The translations under genes and the position numbers were made by a program. Below are positions 45,442 to 53,939 of a stretch of 64,000 nt of DNA, piece after piece. Each line of letters begins with the position of its first letter. The stretch's first letter is position 1. Below the pieces are notes generated by a model. It made no database searches and was not told the origin of the DNA. It worked only from the letters and a program-made list of their open reading frames with translations. Source of the stretch: Bacteroidaceae bacterium (GTDB lineage: Bacteria > Bacteroidota > Bacteroidia > Bacteroidales > Bacteroidaceae); assembly GCA_030843315.1 (NCBI GenBank), contig JAUUPT010000001.1:77826-141825 (forward strand). Reading direction: 5' to 3'.

Positions 45442-45759
45442 TTAATATCTTCTGGAGTTGAAGCCGCCACCTCTTCTGTCGCCGCCGCGGTTGCCGCCGC
45501 CACTTCTGGGTCTTTCCTCTCTGGGGCGTGCTACGTTTACTGTGATAACCTTTTGGTCATATTCAGCACCGTTCAGTTCGTCAATAGCTTTTTGAGCAGC
45601 TGCATCGTCAGACATTTCTACGAATGCAAATCCTCTGGATCTTCCGCTTTCTCTGTCAGTAATTACTCTTGCTGAAGATACTTCTCCATACTCTGAAAAT
45701 AAATCGTTTAAATCAGCATCAGTTGTGTTGAAGTTTAAACCTGAAATGTAAATGTTCAT
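45442..45759 (-). CDS. RRM-type RNA-binding protein (Rbp family)
   Basis: The 105-residue protein is a single RNA-recognition motif with RNP2 IYISGL (3-8) and RNP1 RGFAFVEM (42-49), followed by a Gly/Arg-rich tail (RPREERPRSGGGNRGG region). Small RRM proteins of this kind are abundant in Bacteroides and have been linked to post-transcriptional control of glycan-use genes. A TATCTTTG element on the minus strand at 45887-45894 predicts an untranslated leader of about 120 nt, long enough for control at the RNA level. The 297-bp gap to the divergent pfp gene (45760-46056) holds that leader and the pfp promoter. Confidence 0.92.
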   Translation of the reverse strand: MNIYISGLNFNTTDADLNDLFSEYGEVSSARVITDRESGRSRGFAFVEMSDDAAAQKAIDELNGAEYDQKVITVNVARPREERPRSGGGNRGGDRRGGGFNSRRY

Positions 45760-45976
45760 TTGAAATGTAATTTAATTAAATAATAAATTTGGAGTGAGGA
45801 GGATAATTACGGAAGAGACCTGCCTAATAATACTTTTCTATTAAAAGAAGAACTATACGATAATGATTCAATTCTCAAACTCTGGGCAAAGATAATACAA
45901 TAAATTGAAGAACCATGTTTTCTCTCTTTTCTTTTTGGTTTCTTTTTCTTTTAGGGTCAAAAGAAAAAGTACATTC

Positions 45977-46008
45977 CTTGCATATATTGCGAAAAAACGC
46001 GAAATTTG
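45977..46008 (+). promoter_or_regulatory. Possible pfp promoter
   Basis: CTTG (45977-45980), 20 bp, then GAAATTTG (46001-46008), each one base from TTTG and TAnnTTTG. The start codon is 48 bp downstream. Confidence 0.4.
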
Positions 46009-46056
46009 CGACGTTTTAAGAGGAACTTTACTAACACCTTTAAATAAATAAAAGAA

Positions 46057-47703
46057 ATGACTAAAAGTGCATTACAAATTGCAAGGGCTGCTTATCAGCC
46101 CAAACTTCCGAAAGCGCTGAAAGGAACTGTTAAAGCTGCCGAAGGTGCTGCTACTCAGTCTGTAGCCGATCAGGAAGAAATTAAGAAGCTGTTCCCTAAC
46201 ACGTACGGAATGCCTTTGATTAAGTTTGAAGCTACGGACGAGGCTACCAACTTCCCTGCAATGAATGTAGGCGTTATCCTTTCCGGTGGTCAGGCTCCCG
46301 GCGGTCATAATGTGATTTCAGGTATCTTCGACGGTATCAAGAAACTGAACAAGGACAGCAAGTTGTATGGCTTCATCTTGGGCCCCGGCGGATTGGTAGA
46401 CCACAACTATATGGAACTTACTGCCGACATCATCGACGAATACCGCAATACAGGTGGTTTCGATATCATCGGCTCGGGCCGTACCAAACTGGAAAAGGAA
46501 GAACAGTTCGAAAAGGGCCTTGAAATCCTGAAAGAACTCGGCATTAAGGCACTGGTAATCATCGGTGGTGATGACTCTAACACCAACGCTTGTGTATTGG
46601 CCGAATACTATGCTGCCAAGAAATGCGGCGTACAGGTAATCGGTTGCCCCAAGACTATCGACGGTGACTTGAAGAACGATATGATTGAAACTTCTTTCGG
46701 TTTCGATACTGCCTGCAAGACTTACTCCGAAGTAATCGGTAACATCCAGCGTGACTGTAACTCTGCCCGTAAGTACTGGCACTTCATCAAGTTGATGGGA
46801 CGTTCTGCATCTCACATCGCTTTGGAATGTGCATTGCAGGTACAGCCCAACATCTGTATCATTTCCGAAGAGGTAGAAGCAAAAGACATGTCTTTGGACG
46901 ATATCGTAACCAGCATTGCTCAGGTAGTAGCCGATCGTGCTGCTAAGGGCAACAACTTCGGTACGGTTCTTATCCCCGAAGGTCTGGTAGAGTTCATCCC
47001 GGCTATGAAGCGTCTGATTTCAGAGTTGAACGACTTCCTGGCTGCCAATGCCGAAGAATTTGCTCAAATCAAGAAGTCTCACCAACGCGACTATATCATC
47101 CGCAAACTCTCTCCTGAGAATGCTGCAATCTACGCCAGCCTTCCCGAAGGCGTTGCACGCCAGTTGTCACTGGACCGCGACCCGCACGGAAACGTACAGG
47201 TATCATTGATTGAAACAGAAAAACTATTGTCTGAAATGGTGGGTACTAAGCTGGCTCAGTGGAAAGAAGAAGGTAAGTTCGTAGGCAAGTTCGCTGCCCA
47301 GCACCACTTCTTCGGTTACGAAGGCCGTTGCGCTGCTCCGTCTAACTTCGATGCTGACTACTGCTACTCTTTGGGTTATGCAGCTTCGGCACTGATTGCT
47401 AACGGAAAGACCGGCTATATGTCATCTGTACGCAACACTACTGCTCCTGCCGATGAATGGATTGCAGGTGGTGTGCCCATCACTATGATGATGAACATGG
47501 AACGTCGTCACGGCGAAATGAAACCGGTTATCCAGAAAGCTTTGGTGAAACTGGACGGTGCTCCTTTCAAGGCATTCGCTGCTCAGCGCGACCGTTGGGC
47601 TATGGAGACAGATTATGTTTACCCGGGTCCTATCCAGTACTTCGGTCCGACGGAAGTTTGCGACGAGCCTACCAAGACTTTGCAATTGGAACAAGGTAAG
47701 TAA
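46057..47703 (+). CDS. pfp: Diphosphate-fructose-6-phosphate 1-phosphotransferase (PPi-PFK)
   Basis: The 548-residue cytoplasmic protein phosphorylates fructose-6-phosphate with pyrophosphate in glycolysis, and runs reversibly. Motifs are GVILSGGQAPGGHN (72-85), GGDDSNTNA (170-178) and PKTIDGDLKND (198-208). GGDDS, with Asp where ATP-dependent enzymes have Gly, marks PPi use. Its length fits the long PFP class (about 550 residues), and codon usage is that of a highly expressed gene. It is monocistronic, with a promoter-like element upstream and an inverted repeat downstream at 47729-47800. EC 2.7.1.90. Confidence 0.96.
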   Translation: MTKSALQIARAAYQPKLPKALKGTVKAAEGAATQSVADQEEIKKLFPNTYGMPLIKFEATDEATNFPAMNVGVILSGGQAPGGHNVISGIFDGIKKLNKDSKLYGFILGPGGLVDHNYMELTADIIDEYRNTGGFDIIGSGRTKLEKEEQFEKGLEILKELGIKALVIIGGDDSNTNACVLAEYYAAKKCGVQVIGCPKTIDGDLKNDMIETSFGFDTACKTYSEVIGNIQRDCNSARKYWHFIKLMGRSASHIALECALQVQPNICIISEEVEAKDMSLDDIVTSIAQVVADRAAKGNNFGTVLIPEGLVEFIPAMKRLISELNDFLAANAEEFAQIKKSHQRDYIIRKLSPENAAIYASLPEGVARQLSLDRDPHGNVQVSLIETEKLLSEMVGTKLAQWKEEGKFVGKFAAQHHFFGYEGRCAAPSNFDADYCYSLGYAASALIANGKTGYMSSVRNTTAPADEWIAGGVPITMMMNMERRHGEMKPVIQKALVKLDGAPFKAFAAQRDRWAMETDYVYPGPIQYFGPTEVCDEPTKTLQLEQGK

Positions 47704-47728
47704 GCACTGCTGCCTGTTTTGATATAGA

Positions 47729-47807
47729 GAACACAAATTACACGAATTACGCAAACGCTCTCCTTTACTTGGTTTTGTGTAATTTGCGTAATTTGTGTTC
47801 TTTCTTT
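47729..47807 (+). terminator. Inverted repeat after pfp, probable terminator
   Basis: Arms 47729-47755 and 47774-47800 are near-perfect reverse complements (GAACACAAATTAC start), followed by TTTCTTT. It lies between pfp and the GH25 gene. Confidence 0.6.
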
Positions 47808-47824
47808 AAATACACAATATATAG

Positions 47825-48694
47825 ATGCCAACTAAAACCGATACCGCCACCCGCCGCAAGACTACTGCCGTCCGTCGTTCTTCCTCTCCGCGAGGCAAGA
47901 AGAAGGCGAAGAAGCCGCAAGCCCGCACCATGCCCGCATGGTTGCGCATTTTCTTGTCGGCTTGCATCATACTTGTATTCTCTGCCGGGTTCTATTGGTT
48001 CTGCATCCGTCCTTATGCCTATCGCTGGAAGGCTTGTCCCGGCGAGAAGGGATATGGTGTCTGTATGCCTTGCGATTACGAGGTGCATGGCATTGATATC
48101 TCCCACTATCAAGGTACTATCGACTGGGAGAAATTGGCATACGACAAGAATCCCCGTTTCCCTCTTCATTTTATCTTTCTGAAAGCTACCGAAGGTGGCG
48201 ACCACGGTGATGATACCTTTGAACATAACTTCGACCAGGCGCGCAAGTATGGTTTCATCCGCGGTGCTTATCATTACTTCCTGCCCAGAACCGATGCACG
48301 CAGGCAAGCCGATTTCTTTATCCGTACCGTAAAACTCTCCAAAGGCGATCTGCCTCCGGTACTCGATGTGGAAACTACCGGCAAGAAGTCGCCTCAGGAA
48401 TTGAAGGCTGCTGTCAAAACCTGGCTCGACAAGGTAGAGGCTCACTATGGCGTGAAGCCCATTCTTTATACTTCCTATAAATTCAAGATGCGCTATCTCA
48501 GCGATTCTATCTTCAATGCCTATCCCTATTGGATAGCCCACTATTACGTCGACTCGGTGAAGTACGAAGGTAAGTGGCATTTTTGGCAACATACCGATGT
48601 CGGTACCGTGCCCGGCATTAAAGAAGAAGTAGACCTGAATGTGTTCAACGGAACACTGGAAGAGCTGCAAGCATTGACTCTGCAAGAAAAATAA
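47825..48694 (+). CDS. GH25 lysozyme-like membrane-anchored protein
   Basis: The 289-residue protein has a Lys/Arg-rich cytoplasmic N-terminus (1-38), one membrane helix (about 40-60, IFLSACIILVFSAGFYWFCI) and a periplasmic GH25 domain with HGIDISHYQGTIDWEKL, FIFLKATEGGDHGDDTF and LPPVLDVETTG, which carry the catalytic Asp/Glu residues. GH25 muramidases cut the beta-1,4 bond between N-acetylmuramic acid and N-acetylglucosamine in peptidoglycan. An anchored enzyme of this sort would remodel the host's own cell wall. Nothing in the surrounding genes suggests phage origin. Confidence 0.92.
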   Translation: MPTKTDTATRRKTTAVRRSSSPRGKKKAKKPQARTMPAWLRIFLSACIILVFSAGFYWFCIRPYAYRWKACPGEKGYGVCMPCDYEVHGIDISHYQGTIDWEKLAYDKNPRFPLHFIFLKATEGGDHGDDTFEHNFDQARKYGFIRGAYHYFLPRTDARRQADFFIRTVKLSKGDLPPVLDVETTGKKSPQELKAAVKTWLDKVEAHYGVKPILYTSYKFKMRYLSDSIFNAYPYWIAHYYVDSVKYEGKWHFWQHTDVGTVPGIKEEVDLNVFNGTLEELQALTLQEK

Positions 48695-48718
48695 AGTGTA
48701 TTTTGGCGCAACCTTCTG

Positions 48719-48752
48719 TGTCCGATAGCGGACAAGTGTTCATTATCGGACA
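48719..48752 (+). promoter_or_regulatory. Tandem enhancer palindromes before the FtsX-type permease pair
   Basis: TGTCCGATAGCGGACA (48719-48734) is a perfect TGTCCG-N4-CGGACA palindrome. A second, half-degenerate copy, TGTTCATTATCGGACA, follows at 48737-48752, 18 bp later. Their position 45-78 bp before a sigma-54 -24 element is that of an NtrC-family activator site. Confidence 0.65.
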
Positions 48753-48796
48753 GTGCTTCTTTTCTGTTTTCTTTTGATAATCTGATTCTTATCGTT

Positions 48797-48813
48797 TTGG
48801 CTTATTTCTTGCT
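48797..48813 (+). promoter_or_regulatory. Sigma-54 (-24/-12) promoter of the permease operon
   Basis: TTGGC (48797-48801) and TTGC (48809-48812) give GG-N10-GC, the exact sigma-54 spacing. It lies 33 bp before the start codon of the first permease and has two enhancer-like palindromes upstream. Confidence 0.7.
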
Positions 48814-48845
48814 TTCTATCAATCAATCTGTTAATACATATCTGC

Positions 48846-50150
48846 ATGATAGGAAAATACTTGCGGCAATCTTTTATGATGCTGAAACAGAATCCGTTGT
48901 TTAGCAGTTTCTATATTGTTGGCACCGGACTGGCCATCTCTATAGTCATGGTGTTGGCTGTGCTTTATTATATAAAGATAGGGGATATTTATCCCGAAAC
49001 TAATCGCAGCCGTATGCTCATTGCCCCTGCGGCACATATGCAATATACCAAAGATACTAGTTGGAATACGACCTGGAAGTATTCCGGCGCTTTTGTCAAA
49101 GACTGTTTTTATGCCCTCGACGGGGTAGAGGCGGTTACTGCTGTGAATGATGCAGAAAGCTGGTTTGTGAAGGTAGAGGGTGTGAAGCGTCCTCTTTCGG
49201 CTTTGGTGAAGTTGACTGATACAGGCTTTTGGAAAGTATTCGAATTCTCTTTCGTTCACGGGCAACCTTTTACGGATGCCGATTTCCAAAGTGGCACCCG
49301 TACGGCGGTAATCACGGAAGATATGGCACGCCGCGTCTTTGGAAAGGCGGATGTAGTGGGAGAGTATGTGAAGTTGAACTATATCGATTATCGCGTCTGC
49401 GGTGTAGTAAAGTCGCCGAGCTATGCCATGAATCTGAGCTATGCGCAGGTGTGGCTACCTTATACGTGCCTTCCGGGCTATGTGGAGGAGAATAACCAAT
49501 GGGGAGTCATCGGACCGTTTCAGGTGGCCATCTTGTTGCCTTCGGCTATGGATGCCGACAGGGTGAAGTGGCAGGTGGACGAGTATGTGCGCAAGTTCAA
49601 TGCTTTGCCGCACGATGATTACGAGTTGGTGACGCATGGTCAACCTTATTTATACTGGAAAACACTGTTTTATGCCAATGATATGGAAGACCTGGACTTC
49701 TTTATGGTAGTCAGGAAGACGGGTTTGTGGTTGCTGATGCTGTTGCTGGTGCCGGCGCTCAACCTGTCGGGAATGATTTCTTCGCGCATGGAACGCCGGT
49801 TGCCCGAGATTGGGCTGCGCAAAGCATTCGGGGCTACCGGAGGACGTCTTTTTTCACAGATTATCTGGGAGAATCTTTTGCTGACGTGTCTCGGTGGTAT
49901 TATAGGGTTGATGCTTTCTTACGGTATGGTGGTGTTCGCTAAAGATTGGTTGCTGACGATGCTGGATGGCGGAACGAATCCGTTGCCCGACAGCGTGCAG
50001 ATGAGTATTACTACCGATATGCTGTTCAATCCTGCTTTGTTTGTAACCACGTTTGTGGTCTGCATCGTGCTGAATATGTTTTCGGCACTGATACCGGCTT
50101 GCGTCGCTTTGAAGAAAGATATTGTTTATTCGCTCAACAAACAAAAATAA
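48846..50150 (+). CDS. FtsX/MacB-type ABC transporter permease
   Basis: The 434-residue inner-membrane protein has one N-terminal helix (PLFSSFYIVGTGLAISIVMVLAVLYY), a large periplasmic MacB-PCD domain (about 45-285) and three C-terminal helices, with the FtsX signature RLPEIGLRKAFGATGGRLFSQI. Such proteins export lipids or lipoproteins, or transmit a mechanical signal to the periplasm. No ATPase gene is adjacent, so its motor subunit, if any, is encoded elsewhere. It pairs with the following homologous permease (6-bp gap) and is predicted to be transcribed from a sigma-54 promoter. Confidence 0.88.
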   Translation: MIGKYLRQSFMMLKQNPLFSSFYIVGTGLAISIVMVLAVLYYIKIGDIYPETNRSRMLIAPAAHMQYTKDTSWNTTWKYSGAFVKDCFYALDGVEAVTAVNDAESWFVKVEGVKRPLSALVKLTDTGFWKVFEFSFVHGQPFTDADFQSGTRTAVITEDMARRVFGKADVVGEYVKLNYIDYRVCGVVKSPSYAMNLSYAQVWLPYTCLPGYVEENNQWGVIGPFQVAILLPSAMDADRVKWQVDEYVRKFNALPHDDYELVTHGQPYLYWKTLFYANDMEDLDFFMVVRKTGLWLLMLLLVPALNLSGMISSRMERRLPEIGLRKAFGATGGRLFSQIIWENLLLTCLGGIIGLMLSYGMVVFAKDWLLTMLDGGTNPLPDSVQMSITTDMLFNPALFVTTFVVCIVLNMFSALIPACVALKKDIVYSLNKQK

Positions 50151-50156
50151 CGAGGT

Positions 50157-51428
50157 ATGTTGCAACAAATCATAAAGCTTCTGTGGAACGGGCGTCGGCA
50201 TAATCTTTGGATTATGCTGGAACTGGTGGTAATAGCCGTTGTCAGTTGGGCTGTTATTGATCCGCTGTTTGTGCTGAATTACAATCAATCCATTCCGGAT
50301 GGTTATGAACCGGATGGTTTGTATCGCCTGGAACTGACGCGCAACAAGATGGATACCGTTTCCAATCCTGCCCGGGACTACGCGCGGATTATGCGCGGAC
50401 TGCGCAGCTATAAAGATATAGAGTCAGCCACTTGCGTTGTTTCGGGTGCTTATCCCAGTTCGCCGGGCAATAATATGAATGAGGTATTTAAGGACACGAC
50501 AAGGGCACGCATGACGTATATTCCTTTCTTTACCCATTCCGGGTTTTTCCAGACCTGGCGTTTCCGTTCGGCAAAGGACGGAACTTGGGAGTCACTTGAA
50601 AATCTGGAAGTACCAAGCGGCAGTGTGATACTGACGGAAGATGCGGCAATGCTGCTTTCGGGCGGTGCCGACCTGGTAGGGCAGAGCGTATATAGCGTCT
50701 ATGATAGTACGGAGATTCCCGTTATGGGGGTGATGCAGCCCATCAAAATGCGGAATAGTATGCAGCCTTATATGGTCCGGTTGGTTTCTTATGGCGATGA
50801 AAGCCAAATGCCGGAATGGGCGTACAATCGGAGTATGCGTCTCTTTTTCCGTACCAAGGCAGGAGTGTCGGAGGGACGTTTCATTGAGGAGTTCATGCGA
50901 TGGGTGGATGATAATCTCTCGTCTGGTTCACTGGTATTCAATAAGCTGACGCCTTTTCATACGGTACAGAAAGACAGCGATTTGCAGGAAGGAGTGACAA
51001 GCGAGATACGGATGAAGTATGCTTTGGCCTATTTCTTTATGATTAATCTGCTGCTGGCGGTAAGCGGAACATTCTGGCTGCATACGCGTATGCGTCGGGA
51101 GGAAATCGGTATCCGGTTGTCTTACGGCGCTTCGCCGGGAGGAATCTGCCGGATGCTCATCAGTGAGGCTTTCGTGATGACGACACTGGCTGTACTTGTC
51201 GGCAGTTTCTTATATTTTCAGTGGGTTTATTACGAAGGCTTTTATGTGCTGGATGATGGTGTGCCGGGAAACAGCAGTCTCTATCTGACGAACCATTTCT
51301 TGCCTCATTTCTGCATCGTTTCGCTATTGGTGTATGTGGTGATGCTGGTTGTGACATGGCTCGGAGTATATATTCCGGCACGTAGCATCAGCCGGATTTC
51401 ACCGGTGGAGGCGTTAAAAGACGAATGA
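50157..51428 (+). CDS. FtsX/MacB-type ABC transporter permease, second of pair
   Basis: The 423-residue protein repeats the layout of its neighbour: an N-terminal helix (LWIMLELVVIAVVSWAVIDPL), a periplasmic domain and three C-terminal helices with RREEIGIRLSYGASPGGICRML and PARSISRISPVEALKDE, the end typical of FtsX permeases. It probably forms a heterodimer with the first. It converges on prmA with only 17 bp between stop codons. Confidence 0.88.
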   Translation: MLQQIIKLLWNGRRHNLWIMLELVVIAVVSWAVIDPLFVLNYNQSIPDGYEPDGLYRLELTRNKMDTVSNPARDYARIMRGLRSYKDIESATCVVSGAYPSSPGNNMNEVFKDTTRARMTYIPFFTHSGFFQTWRFRSAKDGTWESLENLEVPSGSVILTEDAAMLLSGGADLVGQSVYSVYDSTEIPVMGVMQPIKMRNSMQPYMVRLVSYGDESQMPEWAYNRSMRLFFRTKAGVSEGRFIEEFMRWVDDNLSSGSLVFNKLTPFHTVQKDSDLQEGVTSEIRMKYALAYFFMINLLLAVSGTFWLHTRMRREEIGIRLSYGASPGGICRMLISEAFVMTTLAVLVGSFLYFQWVYYEGFYVLDDGVPGNSSLYLTNHFLPHFCIVSLLVYVVMLVVTWLGVYIPARSISRISPVEALKDE

Positions 51429-51445
51429 TAAATAATGTGATACTA

Positions 51446-52288
51446 TCATATTACTACTTTTATTACCGCCCATCCGTTCTTTTCCTGATGATGTACAAAG
51501 TGTAGCCCGTTGCGCTCTGCTTCTGCCCGGATAACGGGGATATCTTCTACATAAAAGCCGCTCATATAAAGTTCTGAGCCGGGATGCATACAACTTGCAT
51601 ATTGCTTCATGTCATTCAGCAGGATGTTACGGTTGATGTTGGCAATCACTACATCGAACGGGCCTTTGCCTTTCAGGGCAGAGGCATCACCTTGAAATAC
51701 GGAGATATTATCTACACCATTCAACTCAATGTTTTCGAGGGAATTGCGCACACACCACTCGTCTATATCGATGGCGGTGCAATGATTCGCACCACGTTTG
51801 CGTGCCAGTATGGCGAGGATAGAAGTACCGCATCCCATATCGAGCACGGACTTGTTTTGCAGTTCGCCGTTCAGCAGTTCACCGATGATGAGGCTGGTTG
51901 TCTCATGGTGGCCTGTACCAAATGCCATCTGGGGATTGATGACGATATTATACTCTGCTTCGGGAACATCGTAGTGGAGAGTACTGTGAATCACGCAGCG
52001 TCCACCGATGACGATGGGCTGGAAAGAATTCTTTTCCCATTCCTCATTCCAATCTTTATCTTCCGCCTCTGCATAGCTATACTCTATCTGTGCGTCGGGC
52101 AGAGGGAAATCGGCAAGCGCTTCTTTGAGGGTAGTTTCGTTGTAAAAGTCCTTTTGTATATAGGCGGTGATGCCGTCGTTCTGCTCTACAAAACTTTCAA
52201 AGCCCACTTCTCCCAAGACTGCGGAAAGCACGTCGTTCACTATTTCGGTGCACGGAGTGGTGCGGAATGTAAATTCTAAATATTTCAT
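51446..52288 (-). CDS. prmA: Ribosomal protein L11 methyltransferase
   Basis: The 280-residue cytoplasmic protein has an N-terminal substrate-recognition domain and a Rossmann methyltransferase domain. The signature MAFGTGHHETTSLIIGEL is followed by SVLDMGCGTSILAILARKRGA (SAM-binding) and DVVIANINRNILL. PrmA trimethylates ribosomal protein L11 using S-adenosylmethionine. It is convergent with the permease pair. Upstream are TATCTTTG (minus strand, 52379-52386) and a 14-bp palindrome TAGGGAATTCCCTA (52394-52407) of unknown use. Confidence 0.93.
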   Translation of the reverse strand: MKYLEFTFRTTPCTEIVNDVLSAVLGEVGFESFVEQNDGITAYIQKDFYNETTLKEALADFPLPDAQIEYSYAEAEDKDWNEEWEKNSFQPIVIGGRCVIHSTLHYDVPEAEYNIVINPQMAFGTGHHETTSLIIGELLNGELQNKSVLDMGCGTSILAILARKRGANHCTAIDIDEWCVRNSLENIELNGVDNISVFQGDASALKGKGPFDVVIANINRNILLNDMKQYASCMHPGSELYMSGFYVEDIPVIRAEAERNGLHFVHHQEKNGWAVIKVVI

Positions 52289-52504
52289 CGGAATATGATT
52301 GTTTGTTAAATGCGGAAGGTGTTCTTAGGAGAAAAACCTATTTCTGCATATATTTGTTTATACTGTTTAAAGACCCTACAAAGATAGGGTATTTAGGGAA
52401 TTCCCTATAAATCTTTGGGGAAAATCTGCTGCATGGGACAAATTCCGCCGCTATCTTTGTGACGTGAAGAAATATACAATTGTAAATCTATAAACCCAAC
52501 GAAT

Positions 52505-53902
52505 ATGAAAAAGATTGTTTTTTTATCGCTTTTTGCCTTGTGCCTCCCTTGGACACTGGCGGCACAAAGTGTAGATGACGACCTTTACTACATCCCTTCC
52601 AAGAAGAAAGAAGAGAAAAAGGTGGAAGTGAAGCAGGAGAAAACTGTAGCTGCTCCGGTGGAAGAAATCGTAGTAAAGTCGAATGCACCGACCACAGTCT
52701 ATACATCTCCCGGAAACACAACTGTTGTGGTGAAAGACCGCAAAGGGAAAACCCGCGATGTGGACGAATATAACCGTCGTTATGATGCCCGTGACAATAA
52801 CTTTGTGATGGAAGACGACACTTTGTACATCGAAGAAAAGAGCCAATCTGACCTGGATGGTGAATGGGTAGGCGGTTTCGATGGTTCGCAAGATGATTAT
52901 GAGTATGCTACCCGTATCATCCGTTTCCGTAATCCGCGTTATGCCATCAGCATCAGCAGCCCGATGTATTGGGATGTGGTGTATGGTCTGAACTCCTGGG
53001 ATTGGAACGTATATACCGATGGCCTGTATGCTTATGCTTTCCCGACATTCCCCAACCGCTTGTGGTGGGATTGGCGTTATAACTCCTATGGATGGGGAGG
53101 ATATCCTTACTATGGCTACGGCTGGAACAGCTGGTATAGTCCGAGTTGGAGCTTCGGCTTCGGTTGGGGCGGCTGGTATGGCGGTGGTTGGTGGGGACAC
53201 CATCACCATCATTATCCCGGTGGCGGCTGGTATCCCGGCGGTGGACACTGGGGAGGTGGCGGACATTGGGGGAATGCCTATACTACCAGACGTTCTTATG
53301 GCCCGAGTTATTCTACTGCAGGAAATCGTAGAGTCTCAAATGCTTCTACTACCCGTCGCTCTTCTGTTTCAAATGGTGGACAGACGGTACGTCGTAGCAA
53401 TGCAACTTCAACTTCCGGTCAGGTACGTCGGAGCAGTAGTGGAACAGCCACGCGTCGTGTAGTAGGCACAAGATCTTCTTCATCGACTGTTCGTTCCGGT
53501 TCTTCTGCTACTCGTTCAAATGTAAACCGTTCAAGTGCAACTTCAACTTCTACTCGTCGCTCTTCTACTTATACCCGTCCGAGCAGTACGCGTAGCAGTT
53601 CCTATAACAGCAATGTAGAAGGAGTTCGTAGTAGCCGTTCTTCAGGTACGCGCTCTTCTGTAGGCACTTCAGGTAGCAGAACATCATCAACTTATAATAG
53701 AGGTTCAAGCAATGCACCGACGCGTAGCTACTCTAACGATAATAATCGCAGTAGTAGTACTCGTTCCTATTCTGCTCCTGCGCGTTCGTCCAGCAGTAGC
53801 CGTTCTTCTTCCAGTTACTCTTCCGGTGGCAGTTCTCGTTCCTCTGGCGGTGGCGGTAGTGCTACTCGCTCCAGTGGTGGTGGCGGCTCCAGAAGAAGAT
53901 AA
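52505..53902 (+). CDS. Secreted low-complexity protein, Gly/Trp/Tyr- and Ser/Arg-rich
   Basis: The 465-residue protein has a signal peptide (FLSLFALCLPWTLAAQ) and an ordered-looking N-terminal part (about 20-190) that includes a Lys/Glu-rich stretch. A central Gly/Trp/Tyr/His segment (about 195-260, with HHHHHYPGGG) follows, then a long Ser/Arg/Thr-rich tail (about 265-465) with repeated RRSS, TRSS and SSSR units. I do not recognise a domain. The tail is very basic and probably disordered. It is cotranscribed with the FadL-like gene 37 bp downstream and is preceded by a perfect TATCTTTG element at 52452-52459. A cell-envelope structural or nucleic-acid-binding role is possible but not shown. 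Confidence 0.82.
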   Translation: MKKIVFLSLFALCLPWTLAAQSVDDDLYYIPSKKKEEKKVEVKQEKTVAAPVEEIVVKSNAPTTVYTSPGNTTVVVKDRKGKTRDVDEYNRRYDARDNNFVMEDDTLYIEEKSQSDLDGEWVGGFDGSQDDYEYATRIIRFRNPRYAISISSPMYWDVVYGLNSWDWNVYTDGLYAYAFPTFPNRLWWDWRYNSYGWGGYPYYGYGWNSWYSPSWSFGFGWGGWYGGGWWGHHHHHYPGGGWYPGGGHWGGGGHWGNAYTTRRSYGPSYSTAGNRRVSNASTTRRSSVSNGGQTVRRSNATSTSGQVRRSSSGTATRRVVGTRSSSSTVRSGSSATRSNVNRSSATSTSTRRSSTYTRPSSTRSSSYNSNVEGVRSSRSSGTRSSVGTSGSRTSSTYNRGSSNAPTRSYSNDNNRSSSTRSYSAPARSSSSSRSSSSYSSGGSSRSSGGGGSATRSSGGGGSRRR

Positions 53903-53939
53903 TACAAGTAATGTTTTAATCTAACAAAACTGAAGAATT

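Noticed and set aside
47825..48694. Prophage endolysin
   Set aside because: The GH25 protein is membrane-anchored with a basic N-terminus and has no holin or other phage genes around it.
48846..51428. Complete MacAB-type exporter
   Set aside because: Neither an ABC ATPase nor a membrane fusion protein is adjacent to the permease pair.
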